NCBI GenBank assembly: GCA_013041785.1
Contig: JABDRK010000351.1
Coordinates: forward strand, 1-25,102
Direction of reading: 5' to 3'
DNA: 25,102 bases
Source: Eudoraea sp.
Lineage (GTDB): Bacteria > Bacteroidota > Bacteroidia > Flavobacteriales > Flavobacteriaceae
Translations under genes and position numbers: made by a program
Shown here: one piece after another, positions 1 through 6,873 of the stretch
Numbering within the stretch: the stretch's first letter is position 1
Layout of the letters: every line of letters begins with the position of its first letter
Notes under the pieces: generated by a model
Databases searched by the model: none
Told to the model about the DNA's origin: nothing
What the model saw: the letters and a program-made list of their open reading frames with translations, nothing else

Positions 1-1
1 C

Positions 2-1120
2 AGTAGGACCTTCCGCGTGTACAGTTTAAATTTCTCGGAACCCTGGCTGGGCGGTAAAAAACCGGTGCGCTTTAACCTGTCTTTGTCAAGGACCCAGCAA
101 TTCCTGGCCTCATTTAGTGGAAGTGGCAGGGTACAGGTCAATAAGGATCAGCAGTTTTCCATTACCGGGGTTTCCCTTGGTCTCGCCAAAAGGGTTCAGT
201 GGCCGGATGATTTCTTTACGGTATCCCATTCCCTGAGCTATCAATTGTACAGTTTTCAAAATTACCGAACCGGTCTTTTCAATTTTGGTAACGGAAACTC
301 AAATTCACTTGCCTACACCTTTGGATTATCCAGAAGTTCTGCAGGTCCTGGGCGGATATACCCAATTACCGGTTCAATTTTCGAAGTGACCGCAAAATTT
401 ACACCACCCTATTCCCTGTTCAGTGATAAGGACTTTGCTGCGCTAAAAGACCGCAGTGAAGAACTCAATGAATTAAGGACACAGCGCGCCCTGGTGGGGC
501 AGGGCCTTACCGATCAGGAACGCACAGAACTGGAACAAGTAGACCAGGAGCGTTTCCGATGGCTGGAATATTATAAAATCAAGTTTAAGGGCGACTGGTA
601 TACCCGTATCGTGGATAAACTGGTATTACGGACCAATGCGGAATTCGGATTTCTTGGGAATTATAACAGCGATGTAGGAAAAGTACCCTTCGAGCGCTTC
701 TTCCTGGGCGGCGATGGCCTGGGCCGAAACTTTACCCTGGATGGAAGAGAGGTAATCCAGCTTCGTGGTTATGAAAACAATTCCCTAACCCCGGTTGATC
801 CGCTAACCGGTCAGCAGGAGGGAGGAATTGTCTACAATAAATACTCTATGGAGCTCCGATATCCATTGACTTTGAAACCCACAGCTTCCATTTATGGTCT
901 TGCTTTTTTGGAAGCAGGTAACTCTTTCAACAATTTTCAGGACTTTAGACCGTTTCAATTAAAAAGATCTGCCGGAGTGGGGCTAAGAATATTCATGCCG
1001 GCCTTTGGTCTTTTGGGGATCGATTTCGGATACGGCTTTGACGAAGACCTCAGACCACAGTCTGCAGGGACCGGGCCAAGTGGTTGGCAAACACACTTCA
1101 TCATTGGACAACAGTTCTAA
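2..1120 (+). CDS. bamA: Outer membrane assembly factor BamA, C-terminal part (5' end outside window)
   Basis: The reading frame is open from the left edge, so this is the last 372 residues of a larger protein and the GTG at 17 is internal. BamA folds and inserts beta-barrel proteins into the outer membrane. The visible part is the 16-stranded Omp85 barrel. It contains the segment GGDGLGRNF followed by QLRGYE, the flavobacterial form of the conserved loop-6 VRGF motif, and it ends in a terminal Phe (IIGQQF), the usual C-terminal signature of an outer-membrane barrel. A charged, helix-prone insert (about window residues 135-195, rich in E, R, Q) probably forms an extracellular loop; I believe such inserts are common in this group. 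Two periplasmic chaperone genes follow, matching the usual bamA-ompH-ompH order. The POTRA domains lie outside the window. Confidence 0.93.
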   Translation, partial: SRTFRVYSLNFSEPWLGGKKPVRFNLSLSRTQQFLASFSGSGRVQVNKDQQFSITGVSLGLAKRVQWPDDFFTVSHSLSYQLYSFQNYRTGLFNFGNGNSNSLAYTFGLSRSSAGPGRIYPITGSIFEVTAKFTPPYSLFSDKDFAALKDRSEELNELRTQRALVGQGLTDQERTELEQVDQERFRWLEYYKIKFKGDWYTRIVDKLVLRTNAEFGFLGNYNSDVGKVPFERFFLGGDGLGRNFTLDGREVIQLRGYENNSLTPVDPLTGQQEGGIVYNKYSMELRYPLTLKPTASIYGLAFLEAGNSFNNFQDFRPFQLKRSAGVGLRIFMPAFGLLGIDFGYGFDEDLRPQSAGTGPSGWQTHFIIGQQF

Positions 1121-1185
1121 ATTCCTGAACGCTACCCAGAGATTACTAAAGGATAAACCACTCATTTTAAAAGTTTTAGTATTTT

Positions 1186-1200
1186 TGGCACGATATTTTC
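1186..1200 (+). promoter_or_regulatory. Sigma54-like -24/-12 element upstream of ompH
   Basis: TGGCACG (1186-1192) followed by ATAT and TTTC matches the RpoN consensus TGGCACR-N4-TTGC except for T in place of G in the -12 GC. The GG-N10-xC spacing is right. It would place the transcription start about 10 nt before the ompH ATG at 1222. A TAnnTTTG-like TATTTTTG (1180-1187) overlaps it, so a housekeeping promoter is the alternative; no TTG was found at the expected -33 distance. Confidence 0.4.
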
Positions 1201-1221
1201 TATGTTAAAAAGCAAGCAGGA

Positions 1222-2055
1222 ATGAAACAAAAAGTTCTTTTATTATTGACCGCTACCTTGCTTACTTCTTTCGCCTTCTCACAAAGGGGCGTTAGGATTG
1301 GGTACGTAGACATGGAGTATATCCTTGAAAATGTGGAGGAATACCGGGAAGCTAACGAGCAACTGGATATCAGGGTGCAGAAATGGAAAGTGGAAATAGA
1401 GCAAAAGCAAAGCACCATTGAACAAATGAAGAAAGATCTCCAGGCCGAAAAGGTGTTGCTTACGGATGAGCTCATCGTTGAACGCGAGGAGGAAATTCTG
1501 ATCCTTGAAAAGGAAATGATCGAGTACCAGCAGGATCGATTTGGTCCCCAGGGGGATTTGGTTTTACAAAAACAACGGCTGATACAGCCAATACAGGACC
1601 AGGTTTTTAATGAGGTACAACAAATAGGGGCGAACAAAAAGTACGATTTTATTTTCGATAAATCTGCGGATGTCGTAATGTTGTACTCTGAAAAAAGGCA
1701 CGATATTAGCGAATTGGTGCTCAGGGGAATAGCCCGAACCAGAAGAGTTAGTAAGCCCAAAAAGAAACCGGCAAAAAGTAGGCTGGAAGAATTTGAGGAC
1801 GGGCCTACTAAAGAGGAGATAAGCGAGGCCCTGAAGGAACGCCAGGAACGCGCTGACCAGGCTCAGGAAGTGAGACAAAAAACAACAGATGACCGAAGAG
1901 CCGAACAACTTAAACTTCGTGAAGAGCGAAAAAAGGCATATGAAGCGCGCAGGCAAAAACTGTTAGCTGAACGGGAAGCCAGGAAAAAAGCCAAAGAAGA
2001 AGAAAGACAAAAAGCAACGGAAAAGAAAACTGATACCGTAAATCAAGGTAACTAA
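1222..2055 (+). CDS. OmpH/Skp family periplasmic chaperone with long charged C-terminal tail
   Basis: Skp/OmpH proteins hold unfolded outer-membrane proteins in the periplasm for delivery to BamA. Residues 1-21 form a signal peptide ending in AFSQ. The mature protein starts RGVRIGYVDMEYIL, the typical first strand and helix of OmpH, and then runs through long coiled-coil arms rich in K, E and Q. At 277 aa it is about 100 residues longer than a normal Skp; residues from about 170 on are an extra, very charged K/E/R helix (for example REERKKAYEARRQKL). It lies 101 nt downstream of bamA and 35 nt upstream of a second ompH, so the three genes probably serve one assembly pathway. The ATG at 1222 is the only start that gives an intact signal peptide. 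The family call is secure; the role of the tail is unknown. Confidence 0.9.
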   Translation: MKQKVLLLLTATLLTSFAFSQRGVRIGYVDMEYILENVEEYREANEQLDIRVQKWKVEIEQKQSTIEQMKKDLQAEKVLLTDELIVEREEEILILEKEMIEYQQDRFGPQGDLVLQKQRLIQPIQDQVFNEVQQIGANKKYDFIFDKSADVVMLYSEKRHDISELVLRGIARTRRVSKPKKKPAKSRLEEFEDGPTKEEISEALKERQERADQAQEVRQKTTDDRRAEQLKLREERKKAYEARRQKLLAEREARKKAKEEERQKATEKKTDTVNQGN

Positions 2056-2090
2056 GTAAAATTAACACTCAAAATAGTAAATCAAAGATC

Positions 2091-2600
2091 ATGAAACAAT
2101 TCAAAAACATAGCAGTTGCATTAGTACTGTTTGTTGCCACAACCGGATTTGTAAATGCCCAGAGCAAGGTTGCTCATATCAACGTATCCGAATTATTGGC
2201 TGAAATGCCGGAAATGAAAGCTGCTCAGGCAGAACTTCAAAAATTACAGGAAACCTACAGGGCAGATATCGAAAGCTCCATGACTGAGCTGAAAAACAAA
2301 TACACACAGTATTCTAACGAGGCAAGTGCCAAGTCTGCTGAGGAGAACGAAAAGCGGGCACTGGAACTCCAGGGATTCGAAAAGAATATCGGGGAAGCTC
2401 AACAGGCTGCACAACAGGAGTTGTCTAAAAAGCAGGCTGAGTTGTTTGAACCGATTTCCAAAAAAGCTAAGGAGGCGATAGAAAAGGTTGCCGCTGCTCA
2501 GGGATATGACTATGTAATGGATGCCACCCAGGGAGGCGGGTTAATCGTCGCCAAAGGGCCGGACTTGCTCCCTGCAGTAAAGCAGGAACTGGGATTCTAG
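2091..2600 (+). CDS. OmpH/Skp family outer membrane chaperone
   Basis: This is the standard-length (169 aa) paralogue of the preceding gene. Residues 1-24 are a signal peptide (basic MKQFKN, hydrophobic core, cleavage after VNAQ). The mature part starts SKVAHINVSELLAEMPEM, followed by a Q/E/K/A-rich coiled-coil hairpin and a final strand region (YDYVMDATQGGGLIVAKG) that in Skp completes the trimeric beta body. It is expected to act in the periplasm as a trimer that shields nascent outer-membrane proteins. It sits 35 nt after the long OmpH and is followed by a clear terminator, so bamA-ompH-ompH probably ends here. No oddity is visible. Confidence 0.92.
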   Translation: MKQFKNIAVALVLFVATTGFVNAQSKVAHINVSELLAEMPEMKAAQAELQKLQETYRADIESSMTELKNKYTQYSNEASAKSAEENEKRALELQGFEKNIGEAQQAAQQELSKKQAELFEPISKKAKEAIEKVAAAQGYDYVMDATQGGGLIVAKGPDLLPAVKQELGF

Positions 2601-2613
2601 CATTAATATAACA

Positions 2614-2648
2614 CCAAAAAAACCGTTCTTCCGAGCGGTTTTTTTATT
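2614..2648 (+). terminator. Rho-independent terminator after ompH
   Basis: The stem AACCGTTC (2621-2628) pairs with GAGCGGTT (2633-2640), 8 bp with one G-T wobble and a TTCC loop, and is followed by a run of T. An A run precedes the stem and would extend it. It closes the bamA-ompH-ompH unit before murI. Confidence 0.88.
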
Positions 2649-2696
2649 TTTATGGATATCCCAGGAGGCTTTACTCCGGGGGTATGAAACAGTTCC

Positions 2697-3485
2697 ATGA
2701 ACAACCATCCAATTGGCATATTTGATTCGGGTCTGGGCGGACTTACCATCTGGAAAGAAATCCATACCCTGTTGCCACAGGAGGATACTTATTATCTGGC
2801 AGACAGTAAGCACGCCCCTTATGGGGATAAACCTCCGGAAGAAATTATAAGGTTGAGTGTTAAGAACACAGAATTCTTGCTGGCCAGGAATTGTAAGCTG
2901 ATTGTGGTGGCATGTAATACAGCAACAACCAATGCGATTTCCCATTTAAGGAAGACCTACGATGTTCCTTTCATTGGTATAGAACCTGCCATCAAACCCG
3001 CCGCATTACATACTACGACAGGCAAGGTAGGCGTGCTGGCCACAAAAGGCACCCTGAGTAGTTCGCTATTTCATCATACCACCCGAAATCACGCAGCAGG
3101 TATTAGGGTAATTGACCAGATAGGTACAGGCCTGGTACCCCTAATAGAAGCAGGGGAAGCCCGTTCAGAAGCTGCCAGATCTTTACTCAAAAAGTATTTG
3201 AAACCCATGCTGGATGCGGGAGTAGACCAGATCGTACTCGGTTGCACCCATTATCCTTTTCTAATACCCCTGCTTGAAGAGCTTCTCCCGAAACATATCA
3301 ATATTCTGGATTGTGGAATGGCCGTAGCCCGGCAAACACAGCGCGTTCTTGCCGAACATGAACTCCTGAACCCAGCTACCAAACCCGGAGCACATCACTT
3401 CTATACCAATAAATCCCTTGAAATCCTGAAAGATATGTTAGCCTATCTCGGTGCAGAAGGAGAAGCCAGGTTTGAAGATTTCTAA
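2697..3485 (+). CDS. murI: Glutamate racemase
   Basis: The enzyme converts L-glutamate to D-glutamate for peptidoglycan synthesis in the cytoplasm. The 262-aa length is normal. Motifs are all present: IFDSGLGGLT near the N-terminus (D10, S11), the first catalytic Cys in VACNTATT (C73) and the second in LGCTHYPF (C183). The ATG at 2697 is chosen because the conserved PIGIFDSG strand begins five residues later and a nearby ATG at 2684 is out of frame. It follows the ompH terminator by about 50 nt, so it probably has its own promoter, though it continues the envelope theme. Its stop lies 14 nt from the stop of convergent folA, with no terminator between them. Confidence 0.96.
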   Translation: MNNHPIGIFDSGLGGLTIWKEIHTLLPQEDTYYLADSKHAPYGDKPPEEIIRLSVKNTEFLLARNCKLIVVACNTATTNAISHLRKTYDVPFIGIEPAIKPAALHTTTGKVGVLATKGTLSSSLFHHTTRNHAAGIRVIDQIGTGLVPLIEAGEARSEAARSLLKKYLKPMLDAGVDQIVLGCTHYPFLIPLLEELLPKHINILDCGMAVARQTQRVLAEHELLNPATKPGAHHFYTNKSLEILKDMLAYLGAEGEARFEDF

Positions 3486-3499
3486 CTTTATGTCAGGAC

Positions 3500-3997
3500 T
3501 TATTTGCGCGTATAACTAAGATAGCTGAACGGATACTTGTGGCGCTCATCTTTTGGGTGATACGCCTCCTGAACCAGCTCCCACCGAGCCGGATCAATAT
3601 CAGGAAAAAAAGTATCTGCCTCGAAGTTGGCATGTACCCGTGTAAGCTCAATACGATCGGTATGTGGGAGTGCCTGGGAATAGATTTCCCCACCTCCGAT
3701 TATAAAGGCCACGGCCTCCTCAGCTACCAGTTTTAAGGCTTCATCCAGATCGTGGACCACCTGACAGTCTGGATGGTTTACCTGATAATCATTGTTCCTG
3801 CTAATGATAATATGAAAACGGTTGGGCAGGGGCTTTGGGAAACTCTCAAATGTTTTACGACCCATGATGATCTTATGTCCGGTCGTTAATTTTTTAAAAC
3901 GCTTAAAATCGTCAGGAAGGTGCCATAGCAGGTCATTATCCCTGCCGAGGGCGTTGTTTTCAGCAGCTGCTGCGATCATGACCAGGGAGCCCTTCAT
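3500..3997 (-). CDS. folA: Dihydrofolate reductase
   Basis: The enzyme reduces dihydrofolate to tetrahydrofolate with NADPH, regenerating the cofactor oxidised by thymidylate synthase (thyA lies 2 kb away on the same strand). At 165 aa it has the typical bacterial size. Visible motifs are the N-terminal MIAAAAENNALGRDNDLLWHL, with W25 and the catalytic acid D30 in LPDDF, then MGRKTFESFP of the NADPH site, and FIIGGGEIY, the glycine-rich cofactor loop. The start codon overlaps the stop of the upstream 2TM gene by 4 nt (ATGA), implying translational coupling. The alternative starts inside the gene would remove the first strand, so ATG at 3997 is preferred. Confidence 0.96.
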   Translation of the reverse strand: MKGSLVMIAAAAENNALGRDNDLLWHLPDDFKRFKKLTTGHKIIMGRKTFESFPKPLPNRFHIIISRNNDYQVNHPDCQVVHDLDEALKLVAEEAVAFIIGGGEIYSQALPHTDRIELTRVHANFEADTFFPDIDPARWELVQEAYHPKDERHKYPFSYLSYTRK

Positions 3998-4380
3998 GTT
4001 TTTTTTTTAGGTTTGGTCGCAAGGGGGAAATCGGCTTCCATTTCTTTTTGAAGTTCAGAGATGCGTTGTCTTTGCTTTTGTACAAGACGTTCTCTCTGCG
4101 AACGTTCCCATTCCTGACCCATAAACGGATGAAGAATAAAAACATTGACCGTATGCAGCAGGAGCAGAAACAGCCAGAGTAATATTCCCCAAAGATACCA
4201 GTCGTAGGCTTCCCCGTATTTCAGGACTTTATTCAGAATTACAAGGAAAACGGCACCGACCAAAAAGAACACAAAGTGTCTGTATAGCCTTTTTTTCTGA
4301 AGGATACGCTTTTGGGCATACTCCAGCTGGTCGTGTTGCTCCAGCGGTATTTTACGGTCTTGTTTATTTTCGGTGGTCAC
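3994..4380 (-). CDS. 2TM domain-containing membrane protein
   Basis: This is a 128-aa small membrane protein of the 2TM family. An N-terminal charged segment (residues 1-33) is followed by two transmembrane helices at about residues 35-51 (HFVFFLVGAVFLVILNKV region) and 62-82 (WYLWGILLWLFLLLLHTV region). A conserved-looking NVFILHPFMGQEWE segment follows, then a basic, coiled-coil-prone tail ending in KPKKKT, encoded over a run of eight T on the plus strand. The topology suggests both ends are cytoplasmic. It is the first gene of a two-gene unit with folA (4-nt overlap). The molecular function of the family is not known to me; the coupling to folA says little about its role. Confidence 0.85.
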   Translation of the reverse strand: MTTENKQDRKIPLEQHDQLEYAQKRILQKKRLYRHFVFFLVGAVFLVILNKVLKYGEAYDWYLWGILLWLFLLLLHTVNVFILHPFMGQEWERSQRERLVQKQRQRISELQKEMEADFPLATKPKKKT

Positions 4381-4689
4381 GCCTCTCGCTATCTTTGGCT
4401 ACAAATATAAACGAATTAAGAATTGGAGTTTAAACTGAATTTTTCAGAACAGGAAGGCCGACTTTGGTTGTGTTTTTACTTTTCCAACAGCTTTAAGGCT
4501 AAAGTTCTGATTCAGTACCCGTTCAAAAATCATTGGAAGGATTTACGCAGTCTTAAAATAGCCCCTCGTTTTTTGTAAAAATGAACTAAAAGTTCTCAAA
4601 ATATTATCAAAATAATAAAACTGACAGTACACATTGTTAATCAAGGTTTTAATGCTTTGTTTTGCACAAAAAATTAAACCAAAGAAATC
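4381..4689. other. AT-rich intergenic region between divergent genes
   Basis: This region of about 309 nt separates the 2TM-folA unit (-) from the CBM48 gene (+). It holds a minus-strand promoter-like element near 4402 and a small perfect hairpin, GAACT-AAA-AGTTC (4583-4595). The last 110 nt are strongly AT-rich, with ATTGTT (4633) and GCTTTG (4655) as a weak possible promoter for the CBM48 gene. No credible coding frame is seen. Confidence 0.5.
4402..4409 (-). promoter_or_regulatory. Bacteroidota -7 element (TATATTTG) for the 2TM-folA unit
   Basis: The minus strand reads TATATTTG, an exact TAnnTTTG, 22 nt upstream of the 2TM start codon. No TTG was found at the expected -33 distance, so the support is the -7 box and its location only. 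Confidence 0.5.
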
Positions 4690-4986
4690 ATGGCAATTAG
4701 TAAACAGTATTTAAAGACCAAACCCGTTTGCAAGGTTACTTTCACAGTACCAGCAAAAGAGGCGAAAAAAGTAGCCGTCGTGGGTGATTTTAACAACTGG
4801 AATCCTAAAGGGAGCATGTTGAAAAAATTAAAGAATGGGAACTTCAAAGGTACTTTTGACCTGCCCAAGGAAAATACATTCGAGTTTCGTTACCTGGTTG
4901 ACGGGGCGTATGTAAACGACGAGGCGGCAGATCGTTACCAGTGGAATGATTTCGCTGGTACAGAAAACGCTGTATTGGAGGTGTAA
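4690..4986 (+). CDS. Stand-alone CBM48 / isoamylase early-set domain protein
   Basis: This 98-aa protein consists almost entirely of one early-set (E-set, CBM48-like) beta-sandwich, the alpha-glucan-binding fold otherwise found in front of glycogen branching and debranching enzymes and in AMPK beta subunits. The diagnostic segment VAVVGDFNNWNPKG is at about residues 29-42, and FEFRYLVDGAYVNDEAADRY at about residues 63-82 is the second conserved part. There is no signal peptide, so it should be cytoplasmic. No enzyme domain is attached and no glycogen gene is nearby, so it may be a glycogen-binding adaptor; that is inference. It is monocistronic, with its own terminator just downstream. Confidence 0.85.
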   Translation: MAISKQYLKTKPVCKVTFTVPAKEAKKVAVVGDFNNWNPKGSMLKKLKNGNFKGTFDLPKENTFEFRYLVDGAYVNDEAADRYQWNDFAGTENAVLEV

Positions 4987-5007
4987 ATTATCAAAGCTTA
5001 AAAAGAG

Positions 5008-5040
5008 AACCGGAGCATGAAGATGTTCCGGTTTTTTTAT
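5008..5040 (+). terminator. Rho-independent terminator after the CBM48 gene
   Basis: AACCGGAGCA (5008-5017) pairs with TGTTCCGGTT (5024-5033), 10 bp with one wobble and a six-base loop, followed by TTTTTT. It also separates this gene from the convergent tonB-like gene. Confidence 0.88.
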
Positions 5041-5135
5041 TACCGATTATTGTCAGACCCCTGGAGATTATCCACTTTAACTAGTCTTATGATTGGCAGC
5101 TCCAATGGGTTGAATTGATCCTGGAGACAACAGGT

Positions 5136-5948
5136 TTAGTTTAAACGAAACCAAATGGGTATAGAATATGGCACTTTCACTGCTTTTCCGTTTTGTATAC
5201 CGGGTTTGAAAGTAGGAAGAAGGGATATTATCCGCGCAGCTTCCTTCTTTAAAATGTCACTAGGACTTTGCATTTTGAGTTGGGTGACTTCCCCCTGGGA
5301 ATTAATGACAAAACTTATATCTACTTTTCCCTGAATGCCGTATCTAAGTGCGGCATAGGGATAATTGAAATGTTTTTTAATGTGAGCCTGCATATGTTTC
5401 TGAAAGCAAAGCCTGTCTTCCTGATCCCCCCTTCTCGGACAATCAGCAAATAAAGGGACCTGCCCCCATACTCCACCGGAATAGGCATTTTCAATGGCAA
5501 TCCCAGATATTGATCTGCTGGCTTTGTCAACCAGAAACTTATACTTGTAAGTATGGCTGGAAGGATATTTACTTTCGTTGTAATCGGTAATAGAAAAAGA
5601 TAGATCTGAAATGACTGCCTCGATCTCTGATTTTAATTTTTCTGTTGGTGACTTCCTGCCAATTTGAAGTTTGACATCACGTTCGATGGTCTCTCCCTCC
5701 TGGTTAAACCTGAAACGTAAGCCTATGGCAATAGTATCTTTTTTGAACTTCTTAATATACCGTTCCAATACCGGCTTGAATCGGTCTTGGAGTTCTGACA
5801 GGGTACATTTTGCTGGATCTTCCATGCGCAGACAGGGACTTGAATACGCTAGTTCCTGAGGCTTATTAAATGGAGCCAACTTATCTTCCTGTGCAGATAT
5901 AATCGTTAGGGAAAACAAGCATAAAAGAAGTAACCATTTCTTTCGCAT
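5136..5948 (-). CDS. Secreted protein with TonB C-terminal domain
   Basis: This 270-aa protein has a cleavable signal peptide (residues 1-19, ending IISAQ) rather than the N-terminal membrane anchor of a true TonB. The last 75 or so residues form a TonB C-terminal domain: YPYAALRYGIQGKVDISFVI, then EAARIISLLPTFKPG, ending in KVPYSIPIWFRLN. A preceding pair of Cys (CPRRGDQEDRLCFQ) is shared with the TonB at 17265-17963. TonB C domains contact outer-membrane receptors; without an anchor this protein cannot by itself couple to the proton-motive force, so it may be a periplasmic relative with another task. It lies 11 nt after thyA on the same strand and is likely cotranscribed with it. The N-terminal half (residues 20-160) is not recognised. 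Confidence 0.8.
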   Translation of the reverse strand: MRKKWLLLLCLFSLTIISAQEDKLAPFNKPQELAYSSPCLRMEDPAKCTLSELQDRFKPVLERYIKKFKKDTIAIGLRFRFNQEGETIERDVKLQIGRKSPTEKLKSEIEAVISDLSFSITDYNESKYPSSHTYKYKFLVDKASRSISGIAIENAYSGGVWGQVPLFADCPRRGDQEDRLCFQKHMQAHIKKHFNYPYAALRYGIQGKVDISFVINSQGEVTQLKMQSPSDILKKEAARIISLLPTFKPGIQNGKAVKVPYSIPIWFRLN

Positions 5949-5959
5949 AGAGCTTGCCT

Positions 5960-6784
5960 CTAAACCGCTACCACCCCTTTGATATGCGGATGCGGATCGT
6001 AGTTAAGCAGGGTGAAGTCTTCAAATTTAAAGTCAAAAATGTCTTTCACCTCCGGGTTGATAACCATTTGTGGGAGAGGGCGGGGTTCCCGACTTAGCTG
6101 CAGTTCAATCTGTTCCATATGGTTACTATAGATATGGGCATCCCCGAATGTATGGATGAATTCCCCCGGGGCATAGCCGGAGACCTGAGCTACCATTAGT
6201 GTAAATAGTGCATAGGAGGCAATATTAAAAGGGACTCCCAGGAAAATATCGGCACTGCGCTGGTATAACTGGCAGCTCAGTTTGCCGTCAGCAACATAAA
6301 ACTGGAAAAAGGCATGGCAGGGGGGTAGGGCGGCTTTGCCTGCAGCCACGTTCTCAGCAAAAGACTTGGATGTATCTGGCAAAACGCTGGGGTTCCAGGC
6401 GGTGACCATCATCCTGCGGCTGTCCGGGTTGGTTTTAAGTTTGTGCATCAATTCCTTGATCTGGTCAATGCCTTCACCGTTCCAGTTGCGCCACTGATAC
6501 CCATAAACCGGACCGAGATCACCTTCTTCGTTGGCCCACTCGTTCCATATACGCACCCCATTTTCCTGCAGGTAAGAGACGTTGGTATCTCCTTTCAGGA
6601 ACCAGAGCAGTTCATGGATGATGGACTTCAAATGCAATTTCTTGGTGGTTACCATGGGAAAGCCTTCCTGCAAATCGAATCGCATCTGGTAACCGAAAAC
6701 GCTCAGCGTACCGGTTCCGGTTCTGTCCTCTTTCTTACATCCTTCCCGTAGTACATGATTTAATAGGTCGTGGTACTGTTTCAT
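5960..6784 (-). CDS. thyA: Thymidylate synthase
   Basis: The enzyme methylates dUMP to dTMP using 5,10-methylene-tetrahydrofolate, giving dihydrofolate for FolA. At 274 aa the length is near the family norm (264 in E. coli). The catalytic Cys is C156 in [28 protein letters not shown] near the N-terminus, the LWFLKGDTN segment, [18 protein letters not shown] and the C-terminal [12 protein letters not shown] all match ThyA. A short insert just before the catalytic Cys (about residues 137-153, [16 protein letters not shown]) accounts for the extra length. The gene is followed closely by the tonB-like gene and preceded by the nucleoside transporter, 89 nt away, all on the minus strand. Confidence 0.97.
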   Translation of the reverse strand: MKQYHDLLNHVLREGCKKEDRTGTGTLSVFGYQMRFDLQEGFPMVTTKKLHLKSIIHELLWFLKGDTNVSYLQENGVRIWNEWANEEGDLGPVYGYQWRNWNGEGIDQIKELMHKLKTNPDSRRMMVTAWNPSVLPDTSKSFAENVAAGKAALPPCHAFFQFYVADGKLSCQLYQRSADIFLGVPFNIASYALFTLMVAQVSGYAPGEFIHTFGDAHIYSNHMEQIELQLSREPRPLPQMVINPEVKDIFDFKFEDFTLLNYDPHPHIKGVVAV

Positions 6785-6873
6785 GCCAAACCGCGCTTTA
6801 ATATTATGAAAACGAAAATAAGCAAAGCGGAGGAAAGATAAATTTGGCCCTAAGCCTTACTTTTTAAAACTTA

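Noticed and set aside
17..1120. A complete gene starting at GTG 17
   Set aside because: The frame is open to the left edge and the residues before the GTG (SRTFR) continue the BamA barrel, so the gene is partial, not short.
3486..3499. Terminator between convergent murI and folA
   Set aside because: The gap is only 14 nt and contains no hairpin; transcripts probably overlap.
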